From Exophiala sp. HKRS030 (lineage: Eukaryota > Ascomycota > Eurotiomycetes > Chaetothyriales > Herpotrichiellaceae), in contig JAHWDD010000002.1 in NCBI GenBank assembly GCA_023897205.1, positions 3,162,001 to 3,226,000 of the forward strand: DNA of 64,000 bases. The letters are read 5' to 3'. Shown here piece after piece: positions 30,609-42,552 of this stretch. The notes below the pieces were generated by a model. It was not told the origin of the DNA, ran no database searches, and saw only the letters and a program-made list of their open reading frames with translations. Position 1 is the first letter of the stretch, and each line of letters begins with the position of its first letter. A program made the translations under genes and the position numbers.

Positions 30609-33600
30609 TACTGTACGGAGTAGGTACTTTGGCTTTTACCTTGCAATATGTACTGTAGGTCTGGTAATATGTCAGTTTTGACTCCATTTCCTTTGTTTAC
30701 CTCGCTTTACCGTATATGGTGTACAGTTCTCTCTCGTATGCGGATACGCAGTGAAAAATGCCTTTTTACCTACGCCCAATCAACCTTTGATTTGACCTAG
30801 TGTGATGAGAAGGAGATTTGAGTTGTTTTTGTTTGTGTTTTTTTTCCCTTCTAAGTTGATAATGATAACTCTCAGTACTCAGTATTAGGTGATCAAAAAG
30901 TTGTTTGATTTTTTCTGTATCCGTTAACTACCATTGACAGGACACAGAAAAACAACGGAAGAGTACCTACCTAGGTATTACCAAGGCGGAAACGGGATTC
31001 AGGTACGGAGTATCCTTACTATTGTAGGTAGGCACACCTAAAACCGAGTCGGACAAATTTTACGAGGGGGACAGGGTACTCTTCGTATTCTGTGCCACAA
31101 GGGTGTTTCCATCTCCCGCCCCCTGTAACACTTTTTTTCCCATCCCGTGTGTGTCAACAAGAACGAACACACAACAATCACGACAAAACAAAACATTGAC
31201 AAGGGCTCTCTCCCTCCCTCCATTTTTTTGGTTACAACTTTGGCGAGTGGTGAAGCCGAGTACTGTATGAAGTAAAATCAGACATCCCTACCTTTTTGTA
31301 ATGGTTCTTTACCGTTTTGTGGCGTGTACAGTACCTAAACTGACCTCTTGGGAAACACGCCTTCGCCGCTCACCTCTAGCATCATCCAATTCGTAATGGC
31401 AAATCAACAAACCCCAACCCAACCGACCCCGAGATCCTTTGATCGAGTATCATTCTTGTCTTTTTTATTCCAGTTGATAAACCGTGACTTTTTTGTCAGA
31501 TCAAAACCCCGGTATGAGAGTAATACTCCGCCGGATGGGTTGTTGCTGTACTCCGTACCGTACAGTACATTGTACAAAGTACCTAGCAAGAGAAGCATGG
31601 AACATGTCTCGTCCTCTTCTCCTTCCTCCTCCACAGAAAGAACGTTTCGATGGTCCGTACGTTTCAAGACCTGAATGAGTCTCGTCTCGAGTTATCGGTA
31701 ATTACCTAGTCTCGAACAAGACAATGCACTCACTACTCCCACATCTTGACTGAAAGAGTACGGGGTACTTGTACACCATTCAAGATTAATTCTGTGACAA
31801 TGTCTTTGTTGAACCCGATTTCCTCATCCACAACTCATGTTTGCTGGGTCATGTTCGTGTTGCACGGTATCATCATCCTGGTTTGGTGTAGACCATCCCC
31901 CGGCTCTCTTCTCTTATTTTGGTTTCCATTTTCCGATGTCTTGGTCCTTCGTGTCGCTGCCGAGCTGAAAGTCCGGGGGGGTTTCTCTGAAACACCCAAT
32001 GGTAGTCCAAAGGTCTGGTACTCGTACCTCGGCGAGACAGTCGTTCCTTTCTCCTCTAGACACGACATGACCAATCGTTTTTCTTCTCTCTCCCTCTCTC
32101 TTTTGGTCTCCGTCTGCCTGTCTCCCTTCAGCCCGTGATAGTCGAAACGAAAAATCCAAAACAGCCCATGACTATCCAATGGCCTTTGAGAGTTCAAATT
32201 CTCCAGGCCTGTCTTACTGTCGTACCCGTGAATCATTGGTCTCCTTCCATTTTGGGACACCCTGTCGTCTCTGACGTCGGCGGAAGGAAACTTGGTTACG
32301 AGAACCTCAGCTCGTCTTTCAATTGTCCCATGATGACTTTATGACATAAAACCTTTTCCATTTTTCTAGCCTCAGTCCGTCCGAACACCAATGTCGTCCT
32401 TCCACAGGACTGTCGGCCCACTCGGCGTACAGAACATGGTCGTTTGGATACCCTAACACGCCAGCTGAACCAGAACATGGCGGCCAATAATTTGTCGATA
32501 AAGAGACCGGACAGATCGTGCTTCGCTCAAGGCTCGTCGATTGTCGCCGTCAAATCCGAGGTCATTGGCGCCCATAGCAGCCCCCAAGGCAAGGTCGAGG
32601 GCTTGAATATCGGTAGGAACCTGTGCCTGGGATGTCTTGGATTTACATTCCGACCCCATTGACAGCCTTTTGTGTTCAACTCTTAACGACAAGCAAAGGC
32701 ACTATGGGCTGGACGATGTGTGTTCTCCACATACTCCGCGACAGGACCATAACACGGGCTCTGACGATCCTTGTTCCTGTCCGGGATTGGTCCCTCGTGG
32801 CCGCACTGAAGGGGAAGGTCGTTCATTGACATGGGAAGGGGAATGGGCCCACAACATGAACTTGAGCACGTTGCACTCCCAAGGTCAGGAAGGTCGCAAA
32901 AGGCTATGATGGCTCAAAACCAACGCAGGAAGGGTGCTTGTGAGAGAGGAAAGGAAAGAGGAAAAGCAAAAGGGACTTTCAGGGGTTTACGAGCAAATAT
33001 AAGTGACCTGACTGGCCTCCGCTAGGTTCACGTCTGTCGTTCGCCCGTGACGAATCACAGGGCTCAAACGGCCTCGACGAATGGGATGGGCAAATCTTTT
33101 CCTGCATGAAGAGTGCCCGCCCTTCGATCGGAAGATCCCTCGATGGGGTGACAGGGCTTGTGGGATGGCTTGCATGAACGATGCACATCTCTTCCCCCCA
33201 TGCAACTGCCAGGTCGATCCAATCTAGTTGGCGCCATGACCGGTTTCTTGTTGCGCAATCGCTTCGCATGATCCACTCGGAGATAATTGATAGTCGAGCT
33301 TCGCTTCGACGGGGTTGTCGAAATGTGGCTGGCTGTGGCTATGATCCAGTCGGTGCGGTGATCGTCCTTTGGTATGACTCCCAAGGAATGACCGGTCATT
33401 ACTGGCACCAAGGGATTAGGGCCACTCACGCAGGCCCGGTGGCTTCGTTTCCCCATACCGACCTTTCTTTCGACGATGCCCGACGAACATGCAGCGGAAA
33501 ACCGGTTGGGTCGAGGCGCGTCGGGAGAAAACTCCCCTCTGGGAGGGTTCGGGGGTTTGTGGTTTTTTTGGTTCAAGATGAATCGGACAGCAACTCTAGG

Positions 33601-34406
33601 CGCGGCCTTTCTCTCGCGCAGCCCGCGCACGCACACGCTCCCCCCCATTTAAATCCCATATTTGACAATGCCGATCATCGCTTCATCTTGCTCAAAGCCG
33701 GCATTGCATCGCGGGCCCTATTGTTTTTTCTTTCTTCAGACGCTTCCCTGGGTCACGCCACGACGGGTTGTCAAACCATGGGCTGAACTTGGTATTGCAA
33801 ACTACTCCACCGCCAGTGCCACGGCACCTGATTGCTTTGCCAGGTTACTTCCTGGACAGGTAGGTGGGTGAGGATGTCCTACTTTTCGTCGTTCACGGTG
33901 ATGAGAAAAAACGGGATTCCAGTCGTCCGTCTTGTCTCTCCTGGACGGCCCGGCCGGCTGTGTCCGGGTTGGCAAAGTCGTCTGCAAGCTCGTGGATGGA
34001 TGAGCCACGCGATTATAATGTCATCGGTGGACAAACGCACGAGACAATTTTACGTACTGCCAGCACCAATGGCAGCTACGAAGCCGTACATCTATCGACG
34101 ACACGTTCAATCCCAGATCCACATGGTCCCCCCTCCCCCCAACCTCTGACATACTAAGGTACATATGTACTCCCGTGCAGAGTATATATACATGGGCGTT
34201 TGTGTCCTCTCATTCGTGGGCATCCGTCGACTCAACGAACGCAAGTCTGTTTCTTGACTCCGGGGGGGGGGAACACGTCGTCGCACTCTTTGACTCGCTC
34301 GCTGGCAAGAGGTCAAGTCTTCTTGTTTCTGTGCGTCATGATACTTGACAGGGATCTGCATTCAATACTTGCCTTTACTGGTCGCTCGGCACGGATTCAA
34401 GTGAAG

Positions 34407-34407
<1 letters not shown>

Positions 34408-34480
<73 letters not shown>
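34408..34480. repeat. (TG)36 dinucleotide repeat
   Basis: An uninterrupted TG run of about 73 bases, the longest simple repeat in the window. On the opposite strand it reads CA. It can form Z-DNA and should be length-polymorphic. Confidence 0.97.
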
Positions 34481-34483
<3 letters not shown>

Positions 34484-35965
34484 TATATTCATCTTCGGAG
34501 CCTCTGGTCCAGTTACGGCAACAGATATAGGACACCTTGCCACTTCCCAACGACGGATACAATGTGATCGTTACTGCATCCAACCCTCGTGTTCTGAGGA
34601 TACTCGTCCCGAGAAAGGGTGCTACTAGCTGATCCTTCTAGGAGCGTCGTCGTTTTCGTTTTCTCTTCTCGAAACCCGACCGACTTTCACAGTACACCTC
34701 GTCACTCTTGGAGTATTTCGACCATGTTAATCTGGAAGCAAGCGAGCCAAGCAGCCTCTTGTAGTCGACGAAGACGACAATGACCGATCTACAATGAGGC
34801 AACCCAATACACATCTTGTGATCATTCCAACGTACACACACGGGGACGAGGCATCTCAACGGTTCTACAATGCGAGAGAGAGAATACGAGAAAAAAAAAG
34901 GGGGGGGGAACCATTTGAACATCATATTAAATCAATCGATGGTTCCACCTGTTACCAACCACTGGACTTGGGAGAAAAAGAAGAAATCCGAGAGCAAGAG
35001 AGCTTCGACAAACAAAACAGAAATCCTCAATCCAGCAACACCTTACGAGATGCCCAGTTCAGATGTGATACTCTCGTACACAACCAAAAGGTATCTAAAA
35101 TACCTTATATTTACCGTCGGGGTTTTTTCCCCATCAAGTTCGCCAACTTTCAATCCCTACCTGGCTACTTTCAAACATGCCATGTCGTGGGTCAATATTA
35201 TCATTTATCGATTACTCCCTACCTCAAGGTATGGTAAGGTAGGTACTAGTATAAAAGTCTGGTACTTCTTTTTCGAGTCAAAAAGGTAGGTACCTCTAAC
35301 TAGCATTAAGGTATATACATAACATGGTGTCAAAGGAGAAAAAAGATCCTCTTTTCCGTCACAACACTGACATCCAAGTCCCCCGGATCAAGTATCTTTT
35401 CTGCCGCTCTCATCCAGACGGGATCATTTTGGTTTTTCATGGTTTTTTTTTGTCTTCCGAAAAAACCACCCTCGCGTGTCCCTTGTCTCATGGGAAATTA
35501 ACTCGGTCCATTTCGCTCCATTGATTTTTGTCCCCAAGCGTTGTGTTTCTTGACTTGTTGACGCTGTCAATGTGGTTCTTTCGATTTTATCCCGTATTCC
35601 ATTCCCATCGGCCTCGTCCGGGGAGAGGGGGAAAAAACCCAAAAAAACCAAAACCAAAACAAAAAGAAAAATCAAGTTTCGTTTCGTGAATTCACTTGTC
35701 GCATGTATGCCCCGTGGTGATTCGTGTGTGTGTATGATGTGGCGTGTTCTTCCTCCAAATCCTTTCCCTTTCCCTTCACTCCCCCCCGGTGAAGAGGTAA
35801 AGAGGTTTTATTATTGATCAAAACATTGGTAATGTTTGGGAATGGGAGTGGCGGCACCGCGCGCGGGTATAAATCATTACTTTGATTCGTGCGATGACTC
35901 CCTACGTAGGTACGTAGTTTCCGGGGGGTTTCTTCTTCTTTGTTTTCGCCTACTGGCTCTCGTCA

Positions 35966-38653
35966 TCACTTTCCGGTCTTTTTCCCTTGGGAACTGGCTG
36001 TGCCATGATGATTCGACTGTTGTTTTTTCAAATGCATCTTCCACTCTGCCCGTGCGATCCGCATGAACAAATCTTCGTCCTGGATCGGGATCCAACTGGT
36101 CAAAACCTTCATGGCGTTTTCAAAGTCGGACTCGAGCAAGATGTCCCGCATCCCGTCGATCAAGGCGGCCGAGGAAGCGTGCAGGACGTCGAGAGTCGTC
36201 CCGAATTTAGGTTCTTCTGGATTTTGATCTTGGCCAGGATCCTGGGCTTGGTTTTGCGACGCCACTGCGACCGAAGCCTTCCTATTGTTGTTCGTGGTCG
36301 ACGAGGTCGAAGGGGCCGGTGAGGTATCGTCTCCGAGAAGCATGAATACATCCCAGACACGTAGTTGCGCAGGGAAAGGAATGGTGTAGTTGAACAATGT
36401 CAAGTACCAGCGTGTGCCGTATGCCGTCGGGCCGATGTTGAGTTCCTCCTGAAGAATGGTCAGTCATGCACCGAGTCTGTCAAGACAAGCTCGACAAGCA
36501 CTCACCAATTTCCGCGCGACTTCCCCCTGGCCCAGCCACCCCTGCTCAAAGTCGTTCAAGGCGGTCATCAACCCTCCAAACCCTGACTTGTACAACTCCC
36601 CCAAACCCCGGAGTTCCCACATGCGAACAATCATTACGAACGCCTTTTCTTCGTCGTAATACGCCAGTAAAGTGACCGCCAACGCCGCCATGCCTTGAAC
36701 GTACCCTGTTTCAGGGCAGTGTAGAGACATGGCATGTAAAAGACGAAACAGTAAACGTTGTCCACCGCGATACCGCCTTCGGAACATGATATGTGCAGAG
36801 ATGGTTCGTGGGACGTCAATATCAATCTGGACATCGTCAGGTGACGACTGTGTCTGATAGTCGTGAAACAAAGTAATCAGTTCGTCGTCGCTTAAACACT
36901 CTTTCCGCCGCGAGGCCGAGGTGCTCAAAAAGCTGTGCCACGCCGTCGCTCGCCACTTGTCTGGGATGCCCTTCCAGGTACGTTCGATGAGTTTCGATGA
37001 GCTGGTGTCAAAAGTATATCCTGTGGCAGAGCCACCACCTACAATTGGCAGACCGGTCTTTGGATCCGTGGGAGGAGGTTTCTCTCGTGCCATCCGTCGC
37101 CACTTCTCTTCCCGCTCCAATTCTTTTCTCCGGGCTCGAGCGTCGTCAATGTGTACGTGGCCGTCCTCAACAACGGATTTCGCGGACCGCGGCAATGTAA
37201 GCATATCCATTGCTGATTCCATCAGCCGCCGGTCTTTTGAGCCAGGCCCAAGCATACGACTCGAGGTGCTTCGCCGACCGGAAGTACGAACATAGCCACT
37301 CTGCGAACTCGTCGGGCGTGGCGGAGTCTGATCAGAAGTGCTGTGTCTGCTATGAACCGATCTCGTAGAGGCATGGGCACTGCTCGGTGTGCGACGTATC
37401 GTCACCCTCCGCCGAGGAGTTTCGGAGGCTTGTTGTAAACTCGTCGAGACACGAGTCAGTCGTTGAGGCTTGGACTCATCTGCACCGTCCATGACGGGCG
37501 TCCGCGATACGATGAACCCGTATCTGTCGACGTCTGCGTTATCGACATCTTTCCAGTCTTCCAAGCCACCAGCCAGCTCAGTCTCTTCCCGTTCAGGTAT
37601 TATGTACGTTTGCGAAGCGGAAGCCGTCATACTCGGATGTCTCGAGGAGCTGTCTAGATCCTCATTCATATCGGTGGTAGACGTCGCCCTTGACAGAGAT
37701 GGTATACTTGCACTCTGCGCATCGGTACCCAACGACGTTTGCCACCGTGTGCCCATACGAGCTGCAAGATTGGTTGTTGATTCCGTCTCATTCTGACTAT
37801 CTGTACCTGCGGCGTAGAAAGCACGTACTTTTTCAGAGAGCATTTCTTCATCGGCCGACAAAACCTTTGCGGGCGGTCGCTCTTTTACAGCCTTCGGTGT
37901 AGCGCTGGGAGACGGCATCGAAGTTGCTTTGGCACTGTTCGTCGGCGTGACATCTTGTGCCCCATCTTCTCTCTTTTCTTCGTCCATGATTGAAGCGAGC
38001 ATAGGTGAAGATCTGCGATTGTTTGACGGATTCACTCTTCTCCCATCAATCAGCATGCTCCCTCTCTTTGAGAATTCTATGCTGTTCGTCGTAAGGTCGT
38101 CGGCAAACCCTCCTGATGGAATGCTTATGTCTAATGCAAGAGCGTCGAAATTCCCCTGCATGGAAGACTTGTCTTTGGCTGCCTCTTGCCCCGAAAACAT
38201 TGAGCCTATTCGACCCGGATTCAAGGATAACCATTTCTTGCTCTCCCCAACACTCACATCACTCTTCCGATCGGGCGCGTCGTTGACGCGGATCTGAGGA
38301 ACACTGGCTGCGGCGGATGTCAAGCTGCTTACGGTCGGGGTCCTGGTATTGAGGCTTGTTTGGCTGTCTCGTGCGGAAATTGAACCTGCAGAAGCAAACC
38401 GAAATGCGTCTCCATCGTGCGGCGACGCGTCGTTTTGGTTTCTTCTATTGGACAAGGTGGACGCGTTATCCCCTGTCGGCGGCGAAGGTAAATGCTCGTT
38501 GCTCTCGTGGTCAGGAATGCGATGCAAAGAGGTCGAGCTTGTGACCTTGATGGGTGGCTGCGATGCTACGGTCTGGCCGTAGGGTAAGCCATGCAAGCTG
38601 TACCTGAATTCGGAGGTCGGCGACTTGTTGGATGAGGCAATGGAGCCGCCCAT
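35966..38653 (-). CDS. TBC-domain Rab GTPase-activating protein (GYP type)
   Basis: Two exons (38653-36506, 36448-35966) encode 876 residues. The 57-base intron (GTGAGT...TTCAG) joins G-E-V-A-R-K-L to E-E-L-N-I-G-P-T-A-Y inside the TBC domain. Residues 1-550 are serine-rich and probably disordered; the TBC domain runs from RTWKGIPDKWRATAW (about 559) to D-E-D-L-F-M-R-I-A near 845. Both catalytic fingers are present: Arg616 in IxxDxxR (I-D-I-D-V-P-R) and Gln653 in Y-V-Q-G-M. It therefore should speed GTP hydrolysis by a Rab of the secretory or endocytic pathway; which Rab is unknown, though GYP3-like proteins are a possible match. The domain holds a 60-residue low-complexity insert (about 745-800). 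I chose the ATG at 38653 (MGGSIASSNKS) because upstream in-frame codons include no ATG. Confidence 0.88.
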
Positions 38654-39659
38654 TATCCTGCATGCGAATCCGACGTGACAGGCACTGAGATGGAGGTGGT
38701 GCGGGAGCGAGTGCGGGCGAGCGCGAGGGCCGGCATGGGCTTGACAGGCAGTATGATTGGGGGGCCGACAAGGGCGCCTAGGCGTTCTGAGTAGGTATAG
38801 GCCTTCCAGTGACACCGGAGGCTAGAATCGATCCTTCTCTTTGTTGATATGTTGTTTTCTCGATCTCGTTTTGTCCCAAGGGTCACAGTCTGGATGTAAG
38901 GGTTTTCCTTTGAGTATCTCCATGTAGGTACGGTGCGAAAATTGGCAAAGAAAAGGAGAGATCGACGTCATGATCGCAAGTGAAGCGAAGCGAACTTGGG
39001 CAAGCGAGGGCGCAATCCCCTTTTGAATCCAGGCTTTGGCTGGTCGAATTTCGGGGATTTCGCTTAAAGAATGAAGCTGGAACATAGACACGATTCGAGA
39101 AAAGGAAAATTGGGAATCACGTCCGAGGATCAAGACGAATATACTGCGAGCCTGTCATGTGCAACACAGAATTTTCAATGAAGCCAGCGTTACACAGTTC
39201 ATTCTGACCCCAGATACTTCACGGGGTTAAATACGAGGCTGAGTCTTTGAGCGTCATGAGCAGTGTGACCAATCTACGGACACAATGATCGGATCTCTGT
39301 CAAAGGGATGGCACATACGCAGTATAAATTGTCAAACTGACTTGTCTAATAGCATTAAAGCAATCCCTTACTCCATAGTACAGCTGGCATTCATTCTACG
39401 ATGAGCCTCTGCGAAGTAATCGAACTCTGAGGACAGGCTGGAGAAGAATACTCTAAGGGTCTGACACAAGGGCCGTGCCGTATCTCCAGCAAAGCACCTA
39501 TAATTCATGGTGTCAGACTAGTGCGAATTGATTTTCTTATCTCGATAACGAATGTTGGAGAAGTTCCAGAAATATTTTTCAGCCGATTTGCAGTTTCAAT
39601 TCTCTCTCTGTGCAGGAATTCACCTTTTGCTCTTACATCGTTCCTCCCAACAACGCACC
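38654..39659. other. Divergent promoter region of the TBC gene and LCP5
   Basis: About 1 kb with no supported gene. A CTCTCTGTGCAG just before the LCP5 start could be a 3' splice site of a leader intron. Confidence 0.4.
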
Positions 39660-40829
39660 ATGGCTGCCGAGGACTCTGCGACTGGTCTGCTTACTGCACT
39701 GACATCCGCCTTGCAGCTGGCGACCTCTACGTTTCCCGACGATGAGGAGCAATTCCTACCTCCCAGCGAAGGCATCTCGCTTCTGGACATTAAGAACGAC
39801 CTTTTACTCTCCTACCTCCAGAACTTAACCTTCCTCGTATTACTGAAACTAAGACAAGGCGATGAATCACAAGAGAATCAGAGTATTGGGGCGGAAGTCG
39901 TGAACAAACTGGTCGAGCTGCGAGTCTACCTAGAAAGAGGCGTCCGACCACTGGAGAACAAATTGAAATATCAAATTGATAAAGTCATCAGAGCCGCAGA
40001 GGAATCCGATCGTCGTGAAGCCAATAAAGGTTCTACCACCGCCACCACCAAAAAGACCAAAGACCGAGCCATACCCACTACCAAAACGCTTAACCCAGGC
40101 TCAGATATCTCTGCGTCCGAGTCGGAAGATGTCGAGTCGGAAGAGGAAGCAGATGGAGATATCGATGGGGACGTGGCAGCTGCACCAAGACCTGCCGCGT
40201 TGCAACGCAAAGTCGAGTCTTCACAGACAAGAGCGGCGTCTTCAACATCAAGGACCACAGGAACGGGCGCATACAAGCCGCCCCGGATTACCCCTACAGC
40301 TATGCCGGAGGCATCATCCTCCACTCGAGACCGCAGTGACCCCACCCGCAAACGAAAATCACAACTTCTGGACGAATACATCGACGAGGAGCTCTCCTCT
40401 GCCCCGCGCGCACAACCTTCGATCGGTTCAAACAGCACGATCATCCAGCACGGACGTGGCTCCATGTCCTCACGGGAGCGTGAACGGCAAAAAGAACGTA
40501 CCGAGTACGAAGAGCGTAACTTTGTCCGTCTGCCGGCTCTCAGCAAGGCAGAAAAGCGCAAGGCAAGGGCACAGGGCGAGCGAAACCAGAGGGACCTCTT
40601 TGGCGGCGAGGACTGGACTGGACTGGGCGGCCTGGGTGACAGGATCAACAGGACTGTGGCAGGGCGTTCGCGAGGGGAGGGTGGAGGTGTTCTCGAACGA
40701 AGGGAGAAACGGCGAAGAGACACACAGGACGGACCGAGAGGTGACGGCGTTGGCATCGGAGAAACCTTTGAAAAGAAGAGGAAAGTCATGCAGCAGAGGA
40801 TGGATCGGAAGGCGAGAAGAAAAGGGTGA
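39660..40829 (+). CDS. lcp5: LCP5/neuroguidin-type U3 snoRNP protein
   Basis: 389-residue nucleolar protein of the Sas10/Utp3/C1D family. The N-terminal family domain is clear: G-I-S-L-L-D-I-K-N-D-L-L-L-S-Y-L-Q-N-L at about 37-55, then VVNKLVELRVYLERGVRPLE and the K-L-K-Y-Q-I-D-K-V helix. An acidic/serine stretch (S-E-S-E-D-V-E-S-E-E-E) and a long basic C-terminus with repeated R/K-R-K follow, as in yeast Lcp5. Lcp5 joins the U3 snoRNP/SSU processome and is needed for 18S rRNA processing. I chose the ATG at 39660 (MAAEDS), which aligns with the family start; an in-frame ATG at 39552 would add 36 residues that look like leader and is followed by a possible splice acceptor. Single exon. Divergent from the TBC gene. 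Confidence 0.88.
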   Translation: MAAEDSATGLLTALTSALQLATSTFPDDEEQFLPPSEGISLLDIKNDLLLSYLQNLTFLVLLKLRQGDESQENQSIGAEVVNKLVELRVYLERGVRPLENKLKYQIDKVIRAAEESDRREANKGSTTATTKKTKDRAIPTTKTLNPGSDISASESEDVESEEEADGDIDGDVAAAPRPAALQRKVESSQTRAASSTSRTTGTGAYKPPRITPTAMPEASSSTRDRSDPTRKRKSQLLDEYIDEELSSAPRAQPSIGSNSTIIQHGRGSMSSRERERQKERTEYEERNFVRLPALSKAEKRKARAQGERNQRDLFGGEDWTGLGGLGDRINRTVAGRSRGEGGGVLERREKRRRDTQDGPRGDGVGIGETFEKKRKVMQQRMDRKARRKG

Positions 40830-41898
40830 AAATGTGTCATATGTCTGTCTGAGTCCAGCCTTCCCCTCTCCCTCCATTTCCACAGATACTATTATACAGA
40901 CTCCGTGTATCTACTCGAGCTTGTTGGAAGACAAAATCCCGCATCCATTTCCGAACACAGTCTATCTTTGATACATCGCTATCGATTCTTGTAGACTTGT
41001 TTGTGCAATACGTCATGCTTTTGCACGAGATGAGTATCATGGCAGTAAACCTAGCCATTACTCAAATGGCGGGATTCTCGTATTCCTCCTCTTGGTGAAG
41101 AACCTAGGTCGATCCTCCTGTCAAGTTCTCCAGGTTCCGTGACTAGCTGAGTACTCATTCCTATTGATAAAAGGCGATCACGAAAGCAGAGCATGGCCGT
41201 TCGTGCGGCCTTGTTTGTAGTCTTGCTCTCGATCAACGGATCTGCGCAGCATAGCATCAAGTAGTCCTTCTCGATCGGGTTTGGCCAGATACGCTTCACT
41301 TTCGTGATGTGAATAGGCCAGTGACTCCCGCCCATATCTGGATTGAGTGGAGCCTGAGGTCACTCATGTGCCTCGAGATATTTGTTCACTTGATATATTA
41401 TGTTTTTCGAATTCTGTTCAACAATGGGACTCGACCCTGGTCTAACTCAAAGGCAACTTTCCTTTCCAGTCGTCCAGTTGCAAAGATCATGCTTGAAAGC
41501 GCTATGCACTTTGTATAGTGGTGATCTTTGCAACAGTGGAGACCAGAAAAAGAGAGTTCCTCGAGCAGGTCGACTCGGGTTCGAGTACCATCGGTGTTGC
41601 CCCTTTAAAAATCAGGTTTTCCCTGGTTTTCTAATTCCCATGATCCCTTCGGGGATTATGGGATGAGTTTTTTTGTTCGCCAAGAGAGACCCCAGTGATC
41701 GACTTCACATGTGCTGCCAATTCACTCAGGCTTCAAAAGTTCGCGTAGTCTCTGAGTCGAGCGGAAACGACCAATGCTGTTTGTTCATCGGCGCTGTATC
41801 ATTTTGCACTGGATGATGTCCACGAGAGGCTGCCGATCGGCGTCGATATTATGGGTTGCCAGATGACAGAATAGAATATCATCGATCAAGGGCACATT
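40830..41898. other. Convergent 3' spacer
   Basis: Tail-to-tail spacer between LCP5 and SNU23. I checked a GGTTCGAGTACC element near 41578 as a possible tRNA B box; the neighbouring bases do not fold as a tRNA. No gene seen. Confidence 0.4.
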
Positions 41899-42552
41899 TC
41901 ATGCGATGATTCCCAGTCTTCCTTCCCACTGGTCCTCCTTCTTTATCCCGTCACCACCACCCTTTCGTCGCTTCTCGTTTCTCTTTCGCCTCTTCTCCTC
42001 TCGTTCTGCCGCATCCAGTTCCTCGGCCTTCTTGATTCGAGCCTGTATGTCGACTTCACCTAATCTCTTGTCCTCCTCCTCTTGTTGCCTCTTTCTGGCT
42101 TTGAGCATCTCCAGCCGCTCATGTACATCTTGTAGAGTCGCTCTCTTGACCTCTCCTGACTGACCAGTGTTGATAAGGTGCTGCTTTGAATTCAAGTGTT
42201 CGATGTACTGCACATTGTCCTTGTATGTGAGATCACAAGCCTCGCAATAGAAACCTGCGCCTTTTCCTCTCTTGCCTACACCTGCACCCGCTGGAACGAG
42301 CGTGCTCTTGCCCACCATGCTGGCGACGTCGAGCCGAGAGCCTCGAGCAGAGGTGGCGTCGAGAGACGACATGTCCACTTGCTTGTGCCATTTCTTGCCT
42401 TCAAGTTTCGCTTCATATCGTGCTTTCGCTTCTTCCTTGCGCTCTTCTTGATCCTTTTTAGCCTTTGCCTCGTACTCGGATCGGTCCCATGTTCTGCGAA
42501 AGTCTGTGTCGGAGGCGGCAGACTTGCCGTATGCTGACTTGGAGTCTGCCAT
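41899..42552 (-). CDS. snu23: U4/U6.U5 tri-snRNP zinc-finger protein SNU23 (ZMAT2)
   Basis: 217 residues, single exon, ATG at 42552. It matches the SNU23/ZMAT2 family by overall design and length: a charged N-terminus with F-R-R-T-W-D-R-S-E-Y; a long E/K/R-rich helix; a U1-type C2H2 finger (Cys103, Cys106, His119, His125) in FYCEACDLTYKDNVQYIEHL followed by N-S-K-Q-H; and a coiled, strongly basic tail. The family joins the pre-catalytic B complex of the spliceosome, where it contacts PRP38 and the 5' splice-site region of U6. It is head-to-head with HIS5 across a 257-base shared promoter. Confidence 0.9.
   Translation of the reverse strand: MADSKSAYGKSAASDTDFRRTWDRSEYEAKAKKDQEERKEEAKARYEAKLEGKKWHKQVDMSSLDATSARGSRLDVASMVGKSTLVPAGAGVGKRGKGAGFYCEACDLTYKDNVQYIEHLNSKQHLINTGQSGEVKRATLQDVHERLEMLKARKRQQEEEDKRLGEVDIQARIKKAEELDAAEREEKRRKRNEKRRKGGGDGIKKEDQWEGRLGIIA

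Larger units (their letters stand above)
20849..31557. repeat. Dispersed TACGGAGTA motif, eight exact copies
   Basis: Exact copies on either strand at 20849, 22361, 22739, 30213, 30264, 30614, 31004 and 31549 (first base of the 9-mer). Near-matches lie at 20951, 30067 and 48004. All exact copies found lie in the non-coding DNA flanking the Q/P-rich regulator, five of them within 1.4 kb of its downstream flank. Confidence 0.75.
28985..35965. other. Gene-poor 7-kb region downstream of the Q/P-rich regulator
   Basis: No gene supported. The longest frames (33064-33648 minus, 33181-33786 plus) overlap on opposite strands and have no motif. The DNA is rich in TACGGAGTA copies, GTAC/GTAGGTACCT-like words (30964, 35227-35295, 35902), homopolymer runs and microsatellites. 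It lies between the 3' ends of two convergent genes, so most of it is not needed as promoter for either. Confidence 0.5.

Noticed and set aside
33064..33786. 194- and 201-residue frames on opposite strands
   Set aside because: Overlap each other, no domains, composition follows local GC; typical shadow pair.
34200..34628. Frame with a long C-V repeat
   Set aside because: Product of the TG dinucleotide repeat.
39971..40971. 289- and 331-residue frames over LCP5
   Set aside because: Shadows of the LCP5 coding region in other frames; low-complexity and without motifs.
41540..41620. Possible tRNA (GGTTCGAGTACC B-box-like)
   Set aside because: Acceptor and D arms do not form; the element is part of a simple ACTCG/CGAGT hairpin.
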